A stretch of DNA of 64,000 nucleotides from the NCBI GenBank assembly GCA_977017575.1, contig CDRNVI010000149.1, positions 536,670 to 600,669 of the forward strand, written 5' to 3'. Shown here piece by piece: positions 12,162 through 26,371 of this stretch. The DNA is from Paramoeba atlantica. Its lineage: Eukaryota; Discosea. The position numbers and the translations under genes are program-made. The notes beneath the pieces were generated by a model. The model searched no databases. It was not told where the DNA came from and was given only the letters and a program-made list of their open reading frames with translations. The first letter of the stretch is position 1. Each line of letters begins with the position of its first letter.

Positions 12162-12321
12162 GCTACTGATGGTTGGTCCGGTGAAATCTTAGGATTAGAA
12201 ACAGTTACTTATTGATTTCGGTTAATAAGTTTGTTTTTGAGAATTTGAGTAAACCTTGCCAACTAAAAGAAGCAAAAGTCGTAACAAGGTATCCGTAGGT
12301 GAACCTGCGGATGGATCATTA
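10216..12321 (+). rRNA. 18S small-subunit ribosomal RNA
   Basis: The gene starts at TATCTGGTTGATCCTGCCAG and ends at the GTAGGTGAACCTGCGGATGG-ATCATTA signature. Universal blocks are all present, including CAGCAGCCGCGGTAAT, TTAAAAAGCTCGTAGTTG, GAAACTTAAAGGAATTGACG and GTACACACCGCCCGTCGC. The blocks around 11250-11400 read like fungal SSU. Its length, about 2.1 kb, exceeds the usual 1.8 kb because of AT-rich expansions in the V4 region (about 10880-11210) and in the V7/helix 43 region (about 11735-11870). I see no group I intron signature. It looks intact and functional. Confidence 0.97.
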
Positions 12322-12528
12322 ATATTATTACTTTATTAATCTTCTTTTCTTTTCAAAAACTCCTTTTGAAAAAGTGAAAATGTGTTTAAACTTTTTAAAA
12401 TGTATTTTAACATGTTTTTATTGTTATTTAAACTTTTTTTTTGATATTTTAATTGTATCAAAAAATGTTCAAAATTTCATTCATTGATAAAAATTAAAAT
12501 GAAAATAAAACAACAAAAATAAAAAAAC
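12322..12528 (+). other. ITS1
   Basis: Very AT-rich 207-nt spacer between the 18S end and the 5.8S start. No sign of a gene or insertion. Confidence 0.9.
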
Positions 12529-12690
12529 AACTTTTAACAATGGATATCTTGGTTCTCGTAACGATGAAGAACGCAGCAAAATGCGATACGTAATGTGAAT
12601 TGCAGAACTCAGTGAATCATCGAATCTTTGAACGCATATTGCACTTTTAGGTTTTATCCTAAGAGTATATTTATTTGAGTGTCATTTTAT
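12529..12690 (+). rRNA. 5.8S ribosomal RNA
   Basis: Contains the conserved AACAATGGATATCTTGG start, CGATGAAGAACGCAGC, GAATTGCAGAACTCAGTGAA, TCATCGAATCTTTGAACGCA and the closing TTTGAGTGTCATTTT. The 3' text is very similar to fungal 5.8S. The 5' boundary is uncertain by a few bases. Confidence 0.95.
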
Positions 12691-13002
12691 TCTTTATCTT
12701 TTTTTAAAATTTATTTTTTACAAAAAAGAGATTTTATTGAGAAACTATTTTCTATCTTTTCTTCATTGAAAATAAAATACTTTCTTAAAAATAATACCAA
12801 ATCTTGAAAAAGTAAAAAGATACTAAAAAAAGAAAAAAAATTAATCGAATTTCAAATTCAATTCTATTTTTTTTTTTGAAAAAATAGTAAAAAATAATAA
12901 ATATCTTTATTTATTATTTTTCTTTTTTTCAAAATTGAATGTAATTTTATTTCAAATTCAATTTTTATTCTCCTTTTTTAGATCATTCTTTCTTTTTTGA
13001 TT
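12691..13002 (+). other. ITS2
   Basis: 312-nt AT-rich spacer with inverted AT stretches, ending just before the GATGACCTCAAATTAAATAA start of the LSU. Confidence 0.88.
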
Positions 13003-17037
<4,035 letters not shown>

Positions 17038-18900
17038 TTTTTTATTTTAAAAAATAATAACTATTTTTTATTATTTTTTTCTTTTTACTTATTTTTAACT
17101 TGAGGTAACAGATATATTTACTTCCCCCTCCCTCCCTCCCTCATCCCCTCTCTTCTTCCCCTCTCATTTTTTTTCGTTCAATAAATTTTACTTGAGGGTT
17201 GAGTATAACCGACTATCTTTATTTGTTGTTTTTCTATATTTCGCCTCTTTTTGCTTCTCTGCCCCTCTTCCTCTCGTGGCAACCTGCCCACCTTCCAAGC
17301 AGACACACTGGGTTCAATTCCTAGGTAGTACAATTTTTTTCAAGTGTTATTCAAGAATTTCTCTCTCTTTCTTTCTAATTCTCTCTAGGGTGGAATCTGG
17401 ATGGGGAAACCTTATGCTGTGGATCTTCTCTGTGTCTGAATTTCCTTTTTTGGGAAAGGTTTTTTCCTTGAAAGCTCCTTGAATTATCTCCCTTTTCGTG
17501 GGCCTAGAGATGAATCTAGAGTTTTTTCTAGTGCACTAAATGTTAATTCAACCATCTTATGTTGATGATTAACTCCAGGTTAATCAATTCTGCTCTTGAA
17601 ATAAGAAGGATGCTCAAGAGTGTCTCTAAAATGACTCCTGATAATTTAAGAGACAACCATAAAGAGAAATCTTTACCCTTTATTTTGTAAGAAGTTTATT
17701 AGTTATTCTTCTCAGTGTAATTCCAAAGTTGATTTGTTGGATATTTCAAAACTGTTTTATTTCATCAGAAAGGAATGGAAATCAATGAATAAAACAAATA
17801 TTTTAGATCTTTAAAGAAATTCATATTGTCTTGTCAGACTGGTCTTTATTTTTTTTTTTCAATAAATAAAGGATTGATTTTTTTATTAAATGAAAGACAT
17901 CTTTTTCTGCATCCCTTTATACTCCTTTTCAAAATATTATTAAAGGTCTTCACTAAAAAGATAAATTCTTCCTTTCAAAAAGAACATTCAACCAAAAAGG
18001 AATAATGAGCAATAAACTCTGATAAAGATGTGTGCTATGTAAAGATTTGGTGAGTTGAGAAAACCTCCCTCTAAATTCTAGATGGAGGTTTTTCCTCTTT
18101 ATGATCATTAAGAATAAGCAAATGTGACAAAAGATCTACCCTCTTTTATTATTCTTTACAATGATAAAAAGAGTAAAATGTAAGATGAAGAAGGTGTTTT
18201 AACTAAGATTTAAATCATCTTTGTGCCTATGAGGGGATTTCTTATGGGAGTATATTTATTTCAGGCGGGCCGAAGCCAGAAATGGTATGGCGGGGCGGGT
18301 ACTGCCCAAGCACACCTTTTTAGATGGGGTAATGGAGTCTAAAAAGGGTTATCTACTCAGAGATAGTGAGTTTTTTAGTGGGTGAAACTCCCACACTACC
18401 CTCCTGCAATTTTAAAGCTGGTTTTCTACTCTCAGAGGGAAAATTGGTGGCAAAGGGTGCCCACCTGGCCAATTGAGACTGCTTAGTGGGTTAGTACTAA
18501 GCCTATTGGATCTGAATAATAGATAATTGAAAAATTCCAGTAAGGTTTTTCTCACAAAAGTGGATAACAGTCACCAAAAAAAAAAAAAAAAAAAAATTCT
18601 TTCTAATTCTAGAATTCACTTTGATGTCCTTTTGATCACCACTCTTTCTCCATTTCATTCTCTCCTTTTCTGTTGTCTTTTTCTCTTTTCTTTGTCTGTT
18701 GGTATCCTGTAAGATGCTGGTAAGGCAGTAGTCACCCAAAAAAAAGTGATTTCCCATTCTTTTCACTTTGAATTCTTTTTGAAGCTACTTTTTCTTTTTT
18801 CAATTTATTTTGAAGAAAGAAAAAAATAGTAAGATTCTGGTAAGGTTTTTTCCTTCTTTGTGAACTGATAAAGTCCCAGCAGTCACCAAAAAAAAAAAAA
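17038..18900 (+). other. 3' flank of the rDNA unit, no gene seen
   Basis: T-rich sequence follows the 28S end. There is a C-rich patch at 17130-17165, a GGTTCAATTCCTAG motif like a tRNA B box near 17308, and otherwise AT-rich unique-looking DNA. At 18762-18830 a block repeats the sequence found immediately upstream of 18S, but no 18S follows. Three related tails (about 18540-18590, 18835-18900 and 25868-25920) share CTGG/CAGTAAGGTTTTT and CAGTCACCAAAAAAA. Confidence 0.5.
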
Positions 18901-18901
18901 A

Positions 18902-19327
18902 TTGTGCATCCAAGCAAAGACAATTGCCAATTGGGTTCCAATTGAAGCTGCTCAACTGGAATTGGAAATTCAATCAATGAAAATCACATGTTCCTCCAAA
19001 AGGGCAAGACTTATAACTAAAATGGGGGAATTGAATACAATCCTTCCTGAGTTATATCACAACCCAACATCTACCTGTAAATTTACATGGGTGAAAGGAA
19101 CAACAGTTTGGTTAAAGAAAAAGAGAGTCTACAAGACTGCAACTCCTCCTCAACTAATTCCACTTTCACAAATTGGAGCCAAAAGACTACAAAAGCATAT
19201 GACTGATGAACTTATTGCTAAAAGTCAACAAGGTGGTGGATCAGCTGGTTTGATCCACTACAAGAAATGGAATTTGTTGTTCAGTTGTGAATGGTCCAAA
19301 GTGTGTGTGTGTATTTCTTCAGTCTGA
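18902..19327 (+). pseudogene. Unrecognised coding-like fragment
   Basis: An open frame of about 141 codons with normal amino-acid composition, unlike the homopolymer ORFs nearby. It has no ATG at its 5' end (the first Met is internal, about codon 26) and begins directly after an A-run. It is therefore probably the remains of a larger gene, perhaps from a mobile element. I recognise no domain. Visible features are a basic middle (VWLKKKRVYK) and a Gln/Gly patch (SQQGGGSAG). Confidence 0.35.
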
Positions 19328-19575
19328 AGTCTCACTTGATGCTATCTGTTTAGTTAAACTGAGAATAGGTTTCCAGAGGGGTTGTTGAGCCTCAGGAAAT
19401 TTTGTGATTTGGGAGGGTGGGAATTTTTTGGTAACCCTGTCAGAGATGATAGGTGACAATCAATCATGATATTAGAAAAAGGAAAGGAACATGAAACCAA
19501 TCAAGAGAGCATCAGAGATTAAGTTGTGAAGGTCACTGATGTTTTCGGCTTATTTTTTTTCTTTTTTCAAAATTT

Positions 19576-19647
19576 GGCTCTGTAGCTTAGTGGTAAAGCG
19601 CCAGTCTTGTAAACTGGAGATCGAGGGTTCAATCCCCTCCAGGGCCT
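19576..19647 (+). tRNA. tRNA-Thr (anticodon TGT)
   Basis: Acceptor GGCTCTG/CAGGGCC, A box TAGCTTAGTGGTAAAGCG, anticodon loop CTTGTAA between CCAGT and ACTGG, T arm GAGGGTTCAATCCCCTC, then a T-run terminator. Decodes ACA. No intron. Confidence 0.95.
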
Positions 19648-19904
19648 TTATTTTTTTTTTATCTTTCTTTTTTTCTTTTTTTTTCATTTGCCCATTAAGA
19701 ATGCTGCTTCAAGATGTCAAAACAGTGAGGGATGTGATTGCACTTCTTTTGTTGATTGGACCAAGTAACAATGTTCTCAAAATCATGAATCACAATCATG
19801 TGTTTGATTTTGCAACAAAACTCAAAAGGTGGGTTGGGTTGAATGGAATGAAACAGGCCAAAAACAAATTTCATGCATGCTGGATTTACCTCTTCTGCAA
19901 AGCC

Positions 19905-20280
19905 CCACTTGATCTTCTTCCATTGTCCAAACTTTCGACCATTGAAAAAAAACCAAGAAAAACATCAACTGTTGAAAAATAGCTTCAACAGTTGAAAAAA
20001 ACATCAAAAATTTTGAGTGTCAAAAGAAAAAAGTCAATCAAAATTTCGACTGTTGAAAAAAAACCAAGAAAAACATCAACTGTTGAAAACAACAAAAATA
20101 TCAACCATTGAAAAAATAATTTTGAGGTCGAAAAAAAACAACAAAAAAGTCAACTGTTGAAAGAAAAAGATTGAACAAGTCCAATCACAAATTTCAACAG
20201 TCAAAAAAAACAAAAAAAAATCAACCGTCGAAAAAAAAGCGCTTTTTTTTTGCGTTTTTTTTTGACCACTGAAAAACAAA
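19905..20280. repeat. Tandem palindromic repeat (TCAACTGTTGAAAAA-type)
   Basis: About a dozen irregular units of a TCAACWGTTGAAAAA or TTTCGACCATTGAAAAA motif, in which the core TCAACNGTTGA is self-complementary. It is preceded by a block containing TTGATCTTCTTCCATTGTCC. The same block and array recur at about 45830-45985. Both arrays end within 50 bp of the left end of a large transposon (Elements A and D). Confidence 0.75.
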
Positions 20281-20318
20281 GCCAGCCACTGGTTTTTTGT
20301 TTTGTTTTTTCCTCACTG

Positions 20319-20430
20319 TACTTTGAGTTCAAGCCTTGAGTTCAAAACCACAACATGATTTAAAGGGGACTTTTTGTCCAATCAATAACAGTTTTATTCA
20401 AATAAATTCAAAAATGGGTTGGGGAGAAAC
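20319..20430 (+). repeat. Element A left terminal inverted repeat
   Basis: 112 bp from TACTTTGAG to GGGTTGGGGAGAAAC, matching the reverse complement of 24922-25033 with a few differences (CAACATG against CAATGTG). Confidence 0.9.
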
Positions 20431-20561
20431 GGTTCTCTCAATTGTTTCTTTTGTTGGTTTTTGTTGTTTCAAAGAAGTGGGAGTGGAAATAAATGGACCT
20501 TAAGTTTTCAAACAATTCTTTGATTGTCTGACATCAATAAATTACCTTTTTATGGTCAAAG

Positions 20562-21782
20562 ATGACATGGCAGCAGCTCAGTGGACAAAACAAAATCCTC
20601 AAAGTTGACTCATCACCTGTGAAATTGAAAAACACTTTCAAAAATCTCACAATGGATCAGATTCCTCAAAGGTCAAGTCTCCCCCTTGCTGAAGGGACAA
20701 AACAAGTGGCAAAAAAACAAACTGGACAAAAAGGGGGAACACTCACCACAGTTTGCACAAAACAAGGACAAGTGAAGACCAAAAAAGCAGCTCAATCTGC
20801 AAAGTGGGATGAAGAGGAATGGATGCTTGTTCCCCTACAGGATTATCAATTAGTTCCAATATTTGAGGAAAAACAATCAAGAATCAACTTACCCCGTTCA
20901 GCTTTGCGATTGTTTTGTTTTTCCTCTCTCTGGACAGAGGATGTGGTGTTGGCAATTCTTGATCAAAGCAAAGTCTCCCTTCAACATTATTGGATGCATC
21001 TTGCAATTCAGATCCATATTCATGGAGGATCAGGAGGGAAAAAATCTTGTTCTCAGGACCATTGGCCACTCCCTGTGGAAATCTTCAAAGGGTGGACAAT
21101 GTGTTATCCAAATTTTGTTCGAATCTTCTGTGCTTGTCCTGTGGATATCCACGCATGGGAAATTCTGTCGAAAAATGCATCACGCCTTCTGACAGTTGGT
21201 GATCGCCAAGCCGCTGATGAAAAACAACAAAAGTGTCGAGCGGAAGTAAATCCGGTAGTCTCTCTTGTGACGTCCAAAAAGAACGCTCCTGTTGGGAATT
21301 GCTTTTTTCAAGTTTGTTGTCAGACTCCAAATGGCGTTCCTTACATGCTCAAATGCCACCTTGCAAAGGTTTATAAGGACGACAAGAAGCTTTCCCATTG
21401 GTCAAAATGGGTCAAGGCTGAAGGGAATAATCCTGTGACTTTCTCAGATTCTCTCTATGTTGCAGGCGAGATGGTCAGAACATTCAACAACAAAAAGAGA
21501 CTCTTCTCCTTCTCAGTCCCAAAACACCGCTTTGCCCATGTCCAAAAAAAGCTACAATGGAACGTCCAAAACATCTCCCAATATTCAGTCACTTGGTCCC
21601 TGAAACTTGGAATGGCCATGACGATGTATCTCGATCCTGTTTTGGGGAAAAAGGCAGTTCTCTCGAATGCTTATGAAAAAACTACAATTTCTTGGAATAA
21701 AAAATTAAATCACAGTCTAAAAATTAAATTAATCATAAATTTATTGGTCCTCTACAACTGGAGTTTCAATCTTCACAGTTGA
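20562..21782 (+). CDS. Putative IS4/piggyBac-like DDE protein of Element A
   Basis: 406 codons from the first ATG; a second ATG at codon 31 (MDQIPQ) is equally possible. The N-terminal third is Lys/Gln-rich and probably disordered. About residues 113-135 (LFCFSSLWTEDVVLAILDQS) resemble the start of the piggyBac-type domain. The block with SDSLYVAGEM near residue 300 resembles the strand carrying the last catalytic Asp of IS4-like enzymes, followed by a basic KHRF segment. These likenesses are by eye and weak. The last 25-30 codons are AT-rich and overlap the end of the next gene, so the true 3' end may differ. Element A also has a clear Harbinger transposase, so this protein may be an accessory, a second domesticated DDE fold, or something unrelated. 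Confidence 0.45.
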   Translation: MTWQQLSGQNKILKVDSSPVKLKNTFKNLTMDQIPQRSSLPLAEGTKQVAKKQTGQKGGTLTTVCTKQGQVKTKKAAQSAKWDEEEWMLVPLQDYQLVPIFEEKQSRINLPRSALRLFCFSSLWTEDVVLAILDQSKVSLQHYWMHLAIQIHIHGGSGGKKSCSQDHWPLPVEIFKGWTMCYPNFVRIFCACPVDIHAWEILSKNASRLLTVGDRQAADEKQQKCRAEVNPVVSLVTSKKNAPVGNCFFQVCCQTPNGVPYMLKCHLAKVYKDDKKLSHWSKWVKAEGNNPVTFSDSLYVAGEMVRTFNNKKRLFSFSVPKHRFAHVQKKLQWNVQNISQYSVTWSLKLGMAMTMYLDPVLGKKAVLSNAYEKTTISWNKKLNHSLKIKLIINLLVLYNWSFNLHS

Positions 21783-22670
21783 GACATCCAAATGCCCCAA
21801 AACTGCACACTCCTTCAATTCCTCATCCTTGAATGGAATGGAGACAACCAACCATTTAGCATTAGGGCCCTTTGGAATCTCTCCTTTCTTAATTTGCGAC
21901 AAGTCTTGTGAGAGAGGAGCAGGAGAGGGGATAAACACAGAAGCTGTGGTATTTGTGAGATCGTATTCTCGGACAGAACATTCTGTGATTGACTGTGCCT
22001 CTTTGAGATCTTGATCAGAGGGACCCTCTGCTTTCCAATGAACTGTCACTCCATTTTCTTCAGGATCATCAAAGGAAACATCTGCTGTTAAAGTTCGAGC
22101 AAGAAAGAGTGACCATCGATCATGTCCTTCATGCTGATAGATGAACCCAGCATCACGGAAGTGAGCATAGACATACTCCTGAATTGAAATCTCAGGGAGT
22201 GCTTCATCATCCAGCACATCAATTTCATCAATTGGTTCATCTTCATCTTCCTCTGTTTGAAGTGTGTTTGCAACTTGTTTTGCTGATTGACGCCCTTGTA
22301 TTCAAAAAGAGTCAGAAAAGATCAAATCACAGAAAGATAGTTTGCAAGGAGGGGGAGGATAAAAAAAAAACTGACATATTGGATCAACTCCTTTTGCAGG
22401 CAGGTTCTCTGGTTCATTCACAGGAGCAAGAGGATACAATTGATTTGTCTGGATGTAATTTAATCGATTGGAAACATTCCTCCAATTCATAGTCTCGGGC
22501 GACAAATCATGCTTATTTCGAAGCACTTCTGCGATCTTCCCAGGCCGAAACCTCCTATTATACATCTCAACCAACTCTTCATCATATTGATGAAGGGTAC
22601 TTTTTCGCCCCCTCTTCTCTTTTGGTTTCCCCCTTTTCTCTGGTCCAGCCTTTCGTTTTCGAGAGGACAT
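21741..22670 (-). CDS. Helix-turn-helix (Myb-like) DNA-binding protein of Element A
   Basis: Exon 1 runs 22670-22376 and exon 2 22294-21741, joined by an 81-nt intron (donor GTCAGT, acceptor ACAAG) that keeps one frame open. The N-terminus is strongly basic (SSRKRKAGPEKRGKPKEKRG). It is followed by an HTH-like segment (residues about 28-75: YDEELVEMYNRRF, KIAEVLRNK, WRNVSNRLNYI). The rest is acidic and unrecognised. PIF/Harbinger elements typically encode a Myb-like partner that brings the transposase to the terminal repeats, and this protein has the right place and shape for that role. It is divergent from the transposase, with a 9-bp minisatellite between the two starts. The exact splice sites are inferred. 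Confidence 0.6.
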
Positions 22671-22689
22671 TGCAACAAAAAACAAACAA

Positions 22690-22905
22690 GAAAAACAATT
22701 CAAAAAAATTCTGAAAAAGCAGAAAACGCTGAAAATGCTGAAAAAGCAGAAAACGCTGAAAACGCTGAAAACGCTGAAAATTCATGAAAATCCAGACCCA
22801 ATTTCAAAACCACACAAAATTTGAGGGAAATTTCACGCGGAATTCCGACTCAAGGGGGGACACCGCTGAAAACGCTGAAAACGCTGAAAACGCTGAAAAC
22901 GCTGA
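22690..22905. repeat. 9-bp minisatellite in the divergent promoter
   Basis: Units of GCTGAAAAC with variants (GCAGAAAAC, GCTGAAAAT, GCTGAAAAA), roughly nine in 22709-22785 and five or six in 22863-22910. About 75 bp of other sequence separates the two groups. They lie between the start of the HTH gene (minus) and the transposase gene (plus), at about the middle of Element A. Confidence 0.85.
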
Positions 22906-22959
22906 AAAAAGATGGACACCGCTGATTTTTTTTTTTTTTCTTTTGGTTTTTTTGTTTTG

Positions 22960-23916
22960 ATGGCGGCAGAGCAATCTGAGGAGTTTTTGGAACTTGGTGC
23001 TTTCTTGACTGGGAATCGAAGAGAAAGAGATTTTCGTGCACATTTTGGTGGTCCTTCCATTGCCATTGACCATCTTTGGAGACTGATTCAAACAAAACAC
23101 CAACACCATCTCCCTCATCTCTGGGGCTGTGATGAACTTCTTCAAACCCTTTGTTTTTTGAAATCTCCTGGACAAAATTTAACGGTTTCTTCATCTCGTT
23201 TTAAAATTGATCAATGTACTTTGATGAAAAATGTTGAGAAGACACTTGAGGTGATTGACCAAACTTTGCCAGAGGTCATTTTTTTTTTTTTCAACAAATC
23301 TTTTTATTCAAGTGTTCCTTTGTTTCTCTTTTTCTTGTTTCCTTTGTGTGGATTTCTCAAAACCCCTCTCCCTCCTTTTCAGTTTGATTTAAATGACCGA
23401 TTTGTTGATTGGAAATACAAAGTTCCTTCCTGTATTATTGACACTTTCAAGGTTGAAATTGAACGGCCTGATGAATGTCCTTTTGAGTATTATGATCGCT
23501 CTTCAAAACAGTATTCTTTGAAATATGAGATTGTTTGTTCAATTGGTGTTCCCCGTGTGATATTTGGTTCTGGGCCTTGGAAAGGAGCAGCAAGTGACCC
23601 AACAATTGCAAAAACAAGTGGAATTTCCTCTCTTTTACCAGGTGAATCAATTGGAGCAGATAAGATCTACAAAGGAAATCGAATTGCTTTCATGGTTCCA
23701 CTTCCTGGGCACCGATATTCTTTGGATGATGAAGAAAAGGCATACAACTATTTAGTTTACAGTTTTCGACAAACAATTGAACGAGTAATTCATCGTATCA
23801 AAAGCTTTGGAATTTTCCATCTCCCATGGCGATTCAGCTACTCTCTTCATCAACTAGCAACAAAAGTGATTTGTAAACTAACAAATTTATTTTTGACTTT
23901 TGAACCACTCGGTTGA
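22960..23916 (+). CDS. Harbinger-type transposase (DDE_Tnp_4 family) of Element A
   Basis: Two exons, 22960-23274 and 23383-23916, with the intron (GTCATT...TTTTCAG) removed in phase 0; about 282 aa. The N-terminal exon is helical. Exon 2 carries the DDE domain. First Asp in CIIDTF; the family-typical YSLKYEIVCSIG stretch; second Asp in GADKIYKGNRIAF after GESI, preceded by GAASDPTI; catalytic Glu in FRQTIERVIHRIKSF. The ending on ICKLTNLFL matches the usual final helix. This enzyme should cut and join the element at its inverted repeats, with the adjacent HTH protein as probable partner. No frameshift or internal stop is seen. An alternative ATG at 22912 would add a Phe-rich run and is unlikely. 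Confidence 0.8.
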   Translation: MAAEQSEEFLELGAFLTGNRRERDFRAHFGGPSIAIDHLWRLIQTKHQHHLPHLWGCDELLQTLCFLKSPGQNLTVSSSRFKIDQCTLMKNVEKTLEVIDQTLPEVIFFFFNKSFYSSVPLFLFFLFPLCGFLKTPLPPFQFDLNDRFVDWKYKVPSCIIDTFKVEIERPDECPFEYYDRSSKQYSLKYEIVCSIGVPRVIFGSGPWKGAASDPTIAKTSGISSLLPGESIGADKIYKGNRIAFMVPLPGHRYSLDDEEKAYNYLVYSFRQTIERVIHRIKSFGIFHLPWRFSYSLHQLATKVICKLTNLFLTFEPLG

Positions 23917-24000
23917 AAACGAATGAAATTCCTTTTATTATTCCAAGAAATTGTAGTTTTTTCATTCCCTTGAAAAAATGAAATCTGTGACTTTGAAGAA

Positions 24001-24914
24001 ATGGGAGATTCCAGCAGACGTGGCTGGAATTATGTTTTGAGTGGTCTTCTTCCTGAAAGGCCTCCATCTTCAAATTTCCTCCTGGCCTCACAGCTGCGAC
24101 AATCCAAAGAAATGTCTGAACCACCTGTTGAGGAAGTTGAAAAGATTGGTTTCTTTTTTCTTATTTTATTTTCCTTTCAATTATTTTTCTCATTTTCTTT
24201 GTAGACCTTCCAAAAGGGTGGTACCAAATTTGCCTTCCCAATTCTCCTTCAATTTATTTTCGAACTCAAGGCCAACTTGTCAGCCATGAGCCCCCAAGTT
24301 CGAAAAAGAAGTCAGGTTCATCAAAAAAAAAGATCAAAGAAAAGAATGGGAACAAGAAGGAGGAGGTTGGAGAGGAAGAGGTTGGAGAAGAAGAGACAGA
24401 TGAAGAGACAGATGATGAAGATGATAAGGGAGAGAAAGGAGGTCAAGAAAATGGTGGAAAAGAAGGCAAAGAAGGTGAAAATGACAAAGATCAGGCTCTT
24501 ATCAAATGTTGTGCTTGTCGAAAGGAAAATCGGTCTGATTTTAATTTTTGTGGGAAGTGTGGAACTGGTTTGAAGGGAGGAAAAAAGAAGGGTGGTTGTT
24601 TTTCTGGTTTTGGGGTTGGGTCTGATCCAATCATGTACACTGATTATGGGATTGGATTTGATGATTGTTACCATTTTAATATGGACTTCTCGAGGCACCA
24701 ATGGCCCTATCGGAGATCAGGAACCAGATCAATGACAAAAGGGAAATCATTCTCAGGGTATGAATTGAAAATCAATGATTTTTATTTCATGGGAATGCTT
24801 CTCAATTCTTACACTCTTTTCCAAAGCCAGAATAATCACCATGATTCCTCTTTCTCTTGTTTTTGTGATCACTTGGCCTCTGAAATTGTGTGTTGGTTGA
24901 AAACAATCAAGTAA
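24001..24914 (+). CDS. WW-like plus zinc-ribbon protein of Element A, function unknown
   Basis: Exon 1 runs 24001-24148 and exon 2 24205-24914, with a 56-nt intron (GTTTCT...TTGTAG) in phase 1; about 285 aa. Just after the junction, LPKGWYQICLPNSPSIYF...HEPP looks like a WW domain (LPxGW start, central aromatics, closing Pro). A basic then very acidic Glu/Asp/Lys stretch follows. Next is a short zinc ribbon CCACRKENRSDFNFCGKCG (two CxxC pairs). The C-terminal 110 residues are aromatic-rich and unknown. It ends 8 bp before the right terminal repeat. It could help target chromatin or the host transcription machinery, but that is only inference from the domains. Confidence 0.6.
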
Positions 24915-24921
24915 CTTGACT

Positions 24922-25033
24922 GTTTCTCCCCAACCCATTTTTGAATTTATTTGAATAAAACTGTTATTGATTGGACAAAAAGTCCCCTTTAAATCACATT
25001 GTGGTTTTGAACTCAAGGCTTGAACTCAAAGTA
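24922..25033 (-). repeat. Element A right terminal inverted repeat
   Basis: Reverse complement of the left repeat. It starts only 8 bp after the stop codon of the last gene (24914), so the 3' end of that gene must use sequence inside the repeat. Confidence 0.9.
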
Positions 25034-26371
25034 CTGGAACTGAAAGAAAGGTTGAAAGGAGTGTTTGAGAGTGAGTTTTGAGGTGTTTTTTGAAGAAAAA
25101 AAAAATTTGTTACTCTTTCCACTTTATGATCATCAAATGAAGAAATCACATTCTGTTTGGATCAATCAACAAAACAGGTTCTTTTTTTCCCTTTCACAAC
25201 ATCATCATCTTCAACTTCAACACACAACCTTTTCTTTCAAATCAAACAATCCAATCATCAAAAGAATAACAAACACACACATATATTTCCTTTTTCCTTT
25301 TCTTTTTTGTTCCATTTCTTCAACTTTCACCATCCTCATTCAACCAAAAAACAAGCAAATCAGAAAAGAGACCACAAAAGTGAATGAACATATGGAGATG
25401 ACATCAGATTTTTTTTTTGAAGGCTCAAAAGGAATATCTGAAGTCACTTCAACCCCAAAAAATGCCATGATTACAAGTGCAGCTTGAGCCCACCCCTTGT
25501 GAGAGCTCTTAAGAAAACCCCACATCAAATGCATGAACAACAGGAGTCTATCTTGCAGCATTCCCACTCCATAGTTCCTCAAAGAAAAGAAAGAAAGGGT
25601 CCCAAGACATCACATCTTCAAAGATACCCACTCAACAAGACCTTTTTTGAATTTTTTTTAACTGAAATTTGTGCAATGATGAAGGAAAATGCTTGAAAAA
25701 TCACTCAAAAATAATAAAAAAAAATTGTTTTTTGTTTTGTATGTGATTTGCACTTTAAAAAAGATTTTTGCAACAGAAACACACACTTGTAGTCTTCAAA
25801 GAGATTTTTGAAACTGCTTTCTCTTTTTCCCCAATTTAGGAAAAAAAAATAATCTTTAAAATTCAATAAATTCTGGAAAGGTATTTTTCCTCCTTCCCAC
25901 CAGTCACCAAAAAAAAAAGATCAAGCAATTTGAGTGACATGTGGTTTAATAGAAATCAAATGTTTAATGTTAGCACAAAACTTGGGCTCCCTATCAATAA
26001 TAAGTTTATTAGAAGAGCATTATTTAAAACCCAGAGCCCAAGTTTGATTCTAGCTGAATGGTAGTTGGTGCTTGATGGGTTTTATTTTCACTTATGCATT
26101 GATTAATTCCTGGATATTTTTTGTTGATTTTATCCTCCTCTGATATAATTGAGCCCTTTCCTGAGTTTTGTTCAGCTCTTGTGAATGAAATTTTGGCTGA
26201 TTTCAAGAAAAATAAATAAAATATCCATACTTTTTCACTAAATTTATTAATGTAAAGGTTCATACCAAAATTGATCACAAACCCCTCCCCTCAAAGGGTC
26301 AAGTCAGGCTACCAGCAAGGTTTTTTTCTGGATAAAGTTCACTAAAAAAAAATCTGTTTTTTGAAGCAAGT
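25034..26371. repeat. Inverted repeat arms around 25.1-26.8 kb; no clear gene
   Basis: The stretch 25140-25450 (AACATCATCATCTTCAACTTC, CAAAAGAATAACAAACAC, TTTGAAGGCTCAAAAGGAATA) matches the reverse complement of about 26515-26790 with many small differences. The arms enclose about 1.07 kb that includes the tRNA-Thr at 26372. A coding-like fragment on the minus strand near 25450-25580 (GWAQAALVIMAFFGVE) has a relative at 45700-45790 (plus strand, GWAQAAALAVGAICGFE). I cannot name the family. Confidence 0.5.

Larger units (their letters stand above)
20319..25033. mobile_element. Element A: Harbinger-like DNA transposon with four genes
   Basis: Bounded by a 112-bp inverted repeat (20319-20430 and 24922-25033, near identical, outer bases TACTTTGAGTTCAAGCC). 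The trinucleotide CTG directly flanks both ends (20316-20318 and 25034-25036), a plausible 3-bp target duplication as made by PIF/Harbinger enzymes. Inside are a plus-strand DDE-like ORF, a minus-strand helix-turn-helix protein, a plus-strand Harbinger-type DDE_Tnp_4 transposase and a plus-strand WW/zinc-ribbon protein. The transposase frame is open and its DDE residues are present, so the element may be recent. Length is 4715 bp. Confidence 0.85.

Noticed and set aside
17270..17330. A tRNA or SINE at a GGTTCAATTCCTAG motif
   Set aside because: Only the B box is convincing. No acceptor stem, no A box at the right distance and no second copy.
22690..22905. CRISPR-like direct repeats
   Set aside because: Units are 9 bp, head to tail, with no unique spacers of constant length, in a eukaryotic genome. 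It is a minisatellite.
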